From assembly GCA_016584305.1 (NCBI GenBank), contig JACEEZ010011950.1, forward strand, positions 47,501 to 111,500: DNA of 64,000 bases, written 5' to 3'. The notes below the pieces were generated by a model. That model was not told the DNA's origin. It saw only the letters and a program-made list of their open reading frames with translations, and ran no database searches. Made by a program: the position numbers and the translations under genes. This document shows positions 56,981-64,000 of this stretch, one piece after another; within the stretch, counting starts at the first letter, position 1, and every line of letters starts with the position of its first letter. Source of the stretch: Chionoecetes opilio. Its lineage: Eukaryota; Arthropoda; Malacostraca; Decapoda; Majidae.

Positions 56981-58529
56981 GATTTTGTATTTTTTTTTTT
57001 AAATTATTTTTTATGGAGAAGGTTTAAGGGGTTTTTTTTGGGTACCTGTTTCTTTTTTTGACATACTATTTTTAATGGTGTAAATGTTGTACAAAAAACC
57101 CCGCTTTGACGAAAAAATTTGGGAAAGGGTGCGAGATTATAATTATCCGAGGTCCGAATTTTTACGCCAATAACAAATTTGGTCTTATAGGGTGAAAGTT
57201 CCCTATTTCCCGACAAATTCCGTGACGGAACTTTGTCCTTTAAATCTGACGAAATTTCGTATACTTACATACATGCAGCCATCACAAATACTACACGAAT
57301 CCAGGGCAATAAAAAAATCAAAAACGTAAAGCATATATGAACTTTTCGGTAAAACACGCATAACCGGACTGGAAAAAAAGTTTAGCCGATATTTGTTATT
57401 AAATTAAGGTCCGTAAAAGCGAGGGTTCCGTGTATACACTAAATTTTGGGAAAGTACTACAGGAGCATCGGGTTATATACCAAATATGTTGGTTTTGGTG
57501 ACTTTAATAGGATTGGGTTATGGGTAAGAGTTTTTCGATATAGGAAAACAAAATTATGAAACTAGTTATAAAATTGTTTTTGTTGAATTAAGTTACGTAT
57601 ATACGGGCTATTTTGGTTGAATTATGACCAAAAATTTTACAGGCCCCCCTTTGTGCTTTTAAAATTTGATTTTTAAAAATTTTTTTTTAAATTTTAGTGT
57701 ATAGTGGATTTTTGTTTTTGTTATTTTTTTTATTTTGTCCTTATAAAACTTTTAAAGGTACCCCTCAAAAAAAACAACTTTTAATTATTTCTTTTCCTTG
57801 TATATTTAGCCTATTCATCTAAAAAGGTGGCACATACGGTAAAATTAGGATGAAACATGAACAGACTATTGTCATGTATGAAAAAAACACTCAAAACGTC
57901 TGTCTTTTTTCCTTATGCAAGGGTTTAATCTGCAAAGTAACAAGTCATTTTTTCGGTAGTAGTCCGGGCATAAAGGGTTTTTACCCGACCGAAGATGAAG
58001 GAGAAGACTCTGAGAGAAGGAGTGCGAGGGGGAGTAAATAAAAAATAAATATCATTTTTCATAAAAACAGGTTTTACTAAAAACTTACATCACAGATTTC
58101 TAGCAAATATACTAAAAAAAAACTTCGAAAGTACGCAAATAAAAAAAAATACAAAAAAAGAAAGTCAAACAAACTTTAAAAAGGAAAAATTATTATAACA
58201 TAAACAAAAAAAACAAAAGTCACTTAAAATACTTTAAAATATATAACATATGCAACTGCTTTTTCATATGGGGAAAAAAATAAATTTTCACTTGGGTAAT
58301 TAAAAGAAATTTAAAGTCAAGACTTAAAAGTTAGACTTCCAAAAAATGATGCATGAAGGTAAATTGTTGGCATAGTTAAGGCCCTTTTGTACAGTGAGGG
58401 TCTGGCCCCAGCTTTTTCTGGCTCTGGCCTAAGGTCTTTTAGCGCCTTTAGCCCTGAGCAGACCAAAAGTAATGCCCGGCGGGGGGAGAAATTCTCATTA
58501 TGATTTTCCTTTAAACCCAATGTCTCAAG

Positions 58530-61500
58530 TGTCAGAAAAGGGTGATGGACATCGGAACGGTAGTTAGTCCCCGGGAGGGGACGCCATTTTTGAAACCACC
58601 CAGCTCAAAAAACCCCATTGGGGGGTACTTTGTTTGCACGGATCGGGACTTCATACTAGCATCGATTGCGGTTGACGATAAATATACGTCCAATGTGCCC
58701 GTCTAAATAAAAAAAATATGAAGCATTTTTATAATTAATTATTATAAAAATCAATTTCAAAAAAAAATCATATATTTTTCAATATTTTTTTATTAGATTG
58801 TACTTTTTTGGGAAAACAACACTGGTATGATTTCCCAAAAATTAGCATTTTGCTAAAAACCGTTTATCTGTCATAAAATAACTCACAAGTAAACATATCA
58901 TCCCCCACGATTTTACAAAATATTGTAAAAGGAAAAAAAAGACTTAGGCCGCCGCGGGCATTACTTTTTGACGAAAAAACGCAATTTGGAATGTGTACGG
59001 AGAGGATTTTAACACCTACGATATCTAATAAGCAGGCGGAAATTGTTACATAGGAAATCGCATTTTGGGGTGGCCACTTGGTTTCAAACCGCCAATTATA
59101 TTAATTATTCATACTGAGTTTGGAAGACGTAGGAGCTGTTTTAACACCTACGATGTATTTTTCCTAATAAGAAAGCGGAGGTATCATTGAACAGTCTTTT
59201 TATAAAATAACACCGGTATGATCTTCCAAATATACATTTTGCTAAACCGTTTTTTGTCTATAAGATTTTCGGGAAATTTTGGGCCTGCATTATAAAGAGA
59301 AAAACATTGCTATACAATATACGGGCACACAAGTTAATCACAGATTTCCCATCGAGTCTTTGGTATCCTGAGCCACGTACATCTTTCTGCACCATTTGGG
59401 CACCCTGCCGCACCACAACGTGCACTTCAACCATTCATATGCAGGAGAACTGACGGTCGACACGTCCTTCTGCATGTGATGAGATGAGATTCAAGACGAA
59501 TCGGGAGGGGAAAAACCCCCTCCATCGGTTTTTACGAACCGCCATATCGGTTCCCAGCCATGTCCTGCTGATGGGCTTTGGGGGTTTGGGAGGTTTTCAA
59601 GGCTGCGCGCCAGATAGCCGCCTGATAGTTGGCCCTAAACGTAGCTGCATCAAGGAGTCTTCACGGCGGCAATGTCCGATTCGATTTGGCCCCCTTTGCA
59701 CAGAACATGTGATAAAGGAGTGAATTAGCACCGACGATCTTCGTGCTCCGGCGTACAGCTGCCACGTGAAGGCCTGAATGCTATTTAAGAGTCTGTTTGG
59801 GACATTCCACGAAGATCCCAGATTGTGAATGCTTGACATCAGATATCGCTTGCAAAGCTTCAAGCCTTTTTCTTTCCCTTTGGCTAGCCAGAGCACAACA
59901 GTGTCACACCCCCCATGCCCCCCCCCCAAAGGGGCCCCAAGCACTGCAAACTCCCGACCCCATACCGCAGCCAACTTTTCCAACGTCAATCATTCTGACT
60001 CGAACCTTTTCCCCGTTATGAAGACTGACTATCGGGTTCTGCTGAGTTGAAAAAAGTTGGGGTGCGGTGTTGGGGTCTGGAGTTTTCAGTGCTTCCAGGG
60101 CTTTATGTGGGCGGGTTTTAATGTTAGTGCTCTGGCTAGCAAGGAAAGATAAAGGCTTTTAAGCTTGGCAAGCGAATGATCTGTATTTCAAGCATTCACA
60201 GTCGGGATCTTCGTGGAAATTACCAACAACTTTTTCAAAAGCATTCGGGGTTCACGGTCAGCTGTACGCCAGGGAAAATGAAGACGTCGGTGCTAATTCA
60301 CTCCCTTATCACATGTTTGTGCAAAGAAGGGCCCCGATCGAATCGGAAATTGCCGCCGTGAAGACTCCTGATGCAGCATACGCCCAGGGCAATATCAGGG
60401 GGCATCTGCGACGCGCCCTTTAAAAAACCCGCCAGGGCTCCCGACCCTCAGCAGGACATGGCTGGGAAAACCCTGATGGCGGTTCCTCAAAACCGGGGGA
60501 TGGCGGGTCTACCCCTCCAATGTCGTCTTGAATCTCATCTCATGCACATGAAAGGGCGTGTCGGCCCCTCAGATGCTTCGATATGAAAGGGGGGAAGGCA
60601 CGTTTGGGTAAACTGCAGGGATGCTCCAAAATGGTGCAGGATGATGCTATCGTGGCTCAGGATGCCAAGACTCTGATGGCGACCTGATGATAAAATTGTG
60701 TGCACTTAAATTTTATAGCATATGTTTTTCTCTATTTTTAAAAGCGGCCAAATGCCCGAAAATCTTTTAGACAGAAAAACGGTTTAGCAAAAGTATAATT
60801 TGGAAGATATACCGGTGTTATTTTACTAAAAAAAAGACATGTTTAATGATACTTTTGCTTTCTTTTTAGGGAAATACATCGGGGGTGTTTTAAAACAGCT
60901 CCATAGTCTTTTCCCAAAATCTAGAATGAATAATTTAAAATAATTTGGGGGCCCTTTGAAAACCCAAATGGCCCCCAAAGTGCAGATTTCCTAGTAACAA
61001 TTTCCCCTCTTATTTGAATTTTAGGTGTTAAAATCCTCCGTAGACTTCCTAACTTGCGTTATCGTCAAATAGATAAGCCAGCGGCGGCCTAAGTTTTTAT
61101 GCCTTTTACATATATTTTTTGTAAAAACGTGGTGGATGTATGTTTACTTGCTGAGTTTTTTATAGACAGATAAAAAGGGGTAGCAAAAGCATAATGGAAA
61201 ATATACCGGTTGTTTTACTAAAAAAATACAAGGGGGCTAAAAAAAATATTGAAAAAATAAAAATTTTTTCGAAAATTTATTTTTAAAATAATAATTATAA
61301 CAAAATGCTTCATATTATTTTATTTGACGGGCACATTGGGCGATATTTAGTCGCAACCGCACATCGATAGCAGTATAGAAGTCCCGATACACGTGCAACA
61401 AAGTACCCCCCCCAAATGGGATTTTGCGCTGGGTGGGTTTTAAAGTGGCGTCCCTCCCGGGCACTAAGTACCGTTCTCAATGTCCTCATGCATTTTTTGA
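58530..61500. repeat. About 3-kb palindrome centred near 60010
   Basis: Arms of about 1.45 kb. Inverted pairs include GGGACTTCATACTAGCATCG with 61360-61390, CCTACGATATC-type words, AAACCCCATTGGGGGGTACT, GAGATGAGATTCAAGACG with 60525-60545, and CACTGCAAACTCCCGACCCC with 60065-60100. The loop is about 60 bp. The arms differ by many small indels. Short frames such as GPLCTEHVIKE are not recognised. Confidence 0.85.
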
Positions 61501-64000
61501 ACCCGAGTATTGCCCTAAGGGAAAACATAAAGAAAAATACTCCCCCCCCGGACATTCACTTTAAAATATGGCGGTTGGGTCAAGGACTATTGTTGTACGG
61601 CTGTATTTTCCCTGACAATGGAAAACTAGATACCACTCCCGGGTACAAACCCCTTTACAGCCTTTTAAAAAACGAAACATTTTCAAAATTATCTGTCTTT
61701 AAATTTTAACCCCTTTAACTTTTTAGATAGGAGTAAGTGATCCTTTTTTCTAGTCCTCCCAAAAGTGTTTTGCTGCAAATTTTGCCGTTTTAAAAAACTA
61801 AAAAAATAAAGTTGAGAAAAGTATTGTTGAGTCCCCAAAACCCATACAGTAATTATTAAGCGAGAGAGCAGAGGGAGATTAAATTAAGCCAAAATTTGCC
61901 CAAGAAAGAAAAAACAGCCCCCCCATCTTCCCAAACAAAATATAAATAGCCCAACCCCCCAAAACGGAAAATTCCCGGGGACTGGGGGGGCAGATGATTG
62001 CCAGTTAAAAAGAAATCCCCATTATACCCGCCTTTCCATCAGGTGCACATTATAAAAAAAAGTCACTAATGTGGAACTGACCACCAGCCCCTAGATGTCC
62101 GTAGGTGCCCGCCTCTTTTCCTTGCCCTATTAAGCCTTGGTTTTTGGAGCAAAAAACCCTTAATTGAAGGTAGTGTTGTGATCCTTCAAATATCGTCAGT
62201 CATTTTTCGTAACTTTTAAAGGCTTTCTTTTGCGGTACACTTTCGTCAGTGTGTGTTTTTTTTACAATTATAAACTGTGACACCGGGGGGCGGGCGAGCC
62301 CGAAAACCCCTGCTGTCCCCTTCGGGGAGGCCGAAAACGAGAGAGAACCGCAAAAAGCCGAAGAAGCCGGGTTCTTACGGGTTCTCTCACCAAAATTTGC
62401 CCCAGTTTTTTCCCCCTATCGCGCAGTGGATTTTTGGACGGAGACTTGAGCGGGGTTTGGCGATATATACGGTAAAAAGCTTCAATTATTTGTTTTTCTT
62501 GTAGTGTAGTAACAAGTAAAATATTTTAAAAGGCCTGTAAGGGGGTGGGTAGAGGGAGGGAGTAGATACAAGGCTTGTGTGACTGGTATCCTTTGTTAGG
62601 GGGGGGGTGGTTTATGGATGACGCCCCCCTTTTGAGGTACTACACCTACAGGGAAAAAATTTTTTGTGACGTGGTGGGATGTCATACGCCTGTGGGAAAA
62701 TTGTGGGGGGGGGGGCAGGTGGCATTGGGGGGATTTCGGTGGTGGGTTATGGTGTTGGTGGGAGGGAAGGAGGCCCGTTATGGCGCCATGTGTGGTGGCG
62801 GGGCGGCTCTGACGGTAAATATGCAGTTTTAACAAATCTTCCCAACATAAGGGGTTTTTGCCCCCCCCAGACCCCCCCTTTTTGGTTTTTGTTATTGGAG
62901 TGGTGTGTGGGTTTGAAATATGCTTTGATGACAACTAAACGTTCAGTGATTAACCACCACCCAGGTGTTTTGGTGTAACGCAATCTCTCACACACCCCTT
63001 GAGGATAACACAGAAGGGAAATGTTTACACTAGGACCGGGGAAATTCCCTACACAAGGGGGGTGTGGTTCTGTTCACCTTATTGGATTCTAAGAAAATTC
63101 TCATCCATTCAACGACGAAACATGTTCTCTATTCCGTCGCAAAACACTACTTCCCGGGGATATAAAATATTTTAAAGGAAAAAGTGTATAGGTCTATAAA
63201 GATATGAAAATTGGTAATAAGGACGAGAACCCCGGGCGTTTTCAGAGAAATGAACTTTTTCCCCGGGCCACAAAAGGTGCGTTTTTTTTAAAAGGGGATA
63301 GTTTATTTTTGGGACCCTACAAAAAAAAAATAAAATAATCATCACCGAATTTATGGTCGTGTTTCCATTAAAAACATGATCTCTATCAGAAAAAAACCTA
63401 AAACTGGGCCCGGGAGAAATTTGTCAGGGTCTCAGATAACAGGGAAGAATTTAATAGAACATACCAACCTAGCCTTAAGGTTTTAATGAAACCAAAATAA
63501 CCCTTAACCAAAAAGTATAACTAACCCAAATTATAGGTTTAATGAAACCCAACCTAACCTTAACCACTAAGGATACCTAACCTAACCAACCTTAAAAAAA
63601 GCATAAAAAATTTTGTGATTATTTTGGTTTTTTTTTAAGGGGTTTCCGGAAAATAAAAAAGCCATAGAAAAAGCACCCCGTAGAAATTTATGCTACAAAC
63701 AATATAACTAGGGTTTTCCTTACCTAACAAACAAACCCCCTGTCTACTCCAACATTTATCCCAGCCCAATTAAAATAACTAGGATACTTTCGGGGGATAG
63801 TGGGTTTAAAGGGGTGTAGGTTTTCATCAATATGCAAGTCGTTTCCGATGTGGGGCGCTGACAGAGCCCGTAATGACAAAGGGGAGGGTGGAGACTTAGT
63901 GTTTCGTTATCGCGTCAGGTTGGTTTTCCACCCTGTTTTCCATGACGCAGGCTTTATCAGGTGTTGTATTTCCAACATGGGCCTATTGGTTAAAAATATA
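61501..64000. other. No supported gene
   Basis: Homopolymer-inflated sequence. A GC-rich module at 62280-62420 shares CCGAAGAAGCCGGGTTCTTA-type words with 55430-55580. CCTAACCTAACC words occur at 63440-63600. Confidence 0.45.

Larger units (their letters stand above)
54859..58500. other. Gene-poor, homopolymer-rich region
   Basis: Resumed GCCCACATGGG words lie at 54859-54910. A GCCGGCTTCTTACGG-containing GC-rich module lies near 55430-55580. 56837-56980 is a degenerate AT array. No protein is supported. Confidence 0.5.

Noticed and set aside
63440..63620. Chromosome end or true telomere array
   Set aside because: CCTAACC words are few and interrupted, with unrelated sequence on both sides.

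Overview
The window looks like non-model eukaryotic DNA, most likely from an arthropod and plausibly a decapod crustacean. The reasons are spliced introns, very dense microsatellites, tRNA-derived SINEs, clusters of CCTAA/TTAGG-like repeats, a jockey-like LINE gag, Ty3/Gypsy and hAT elements, and two expanded uncharacterised transposase-like families. The taxon is an inference. No prokaryotic operon, CRISPR array or rRNA is visible.

Layout. 0-2.9 kb holds two decayed non-LTR retrotransposon fragments: an RT tail on + and a zinc-knuckle ORF1 on -. 3.86-10.71 kb is the 3' half of one cellular gene on +, an SLC22-type organic ion transporter of five exons with matching splice phases. Its four introns carry minisatellites, GA, ACC and CA arrays and SINEs. 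11-22 kb is intergenic: CA/TA arrays, a 259-bp perfect-length palindrome, a nested fold-back element with CCTAA repeats, an interrupted SINE and MITEs.

22.5-45.2 kb is a giant inverted duplication. Two arms of about 9 kb flank a core that contains about 4.3 kb of homopolymer-rich AT sequence, and a single N lies at the outer edge of the right arm. Each arm carries (a) a transposase-like gene with YFDGRKD and CDGTNVN motifs, (b) a 2.9-kb DNA transposon with 406-bp terminal inverted repeats and an uncharacterised Cys/His-rich protein, and (c) a 301-bp hAT MITE with an 8-bp target duplication. Differences between the arms are mostly small indels and often cancel each other's frameshifts, so an assembly or read fold-back artefact must be considered.

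46.58-54.86 kb is a nest: a ZMYM1-like hAT element sits in a GCCCACNTGGG tandem array and was split by a Ty3/Gypsy element (LTRs 46794-46968 and 52926-53100, 5-bp target duplication GGAAG). The Gypsy element is itself split in RNase H by about 1.4 kb of mostly AT-rich DNA. 54.9-64 kb is gene-poor, homopolymer-inflated sequence with two more palindromes (56.6-56.8 kb and 58.5-61.5 kb).

The most unusual signals are tandem repeats that begin at or within about 15 bp of the 5' splice site in all four visible SLC22 introns, the long-TIR DNA transposon with its uncharacterised protein, and the stacked inverted repeats.
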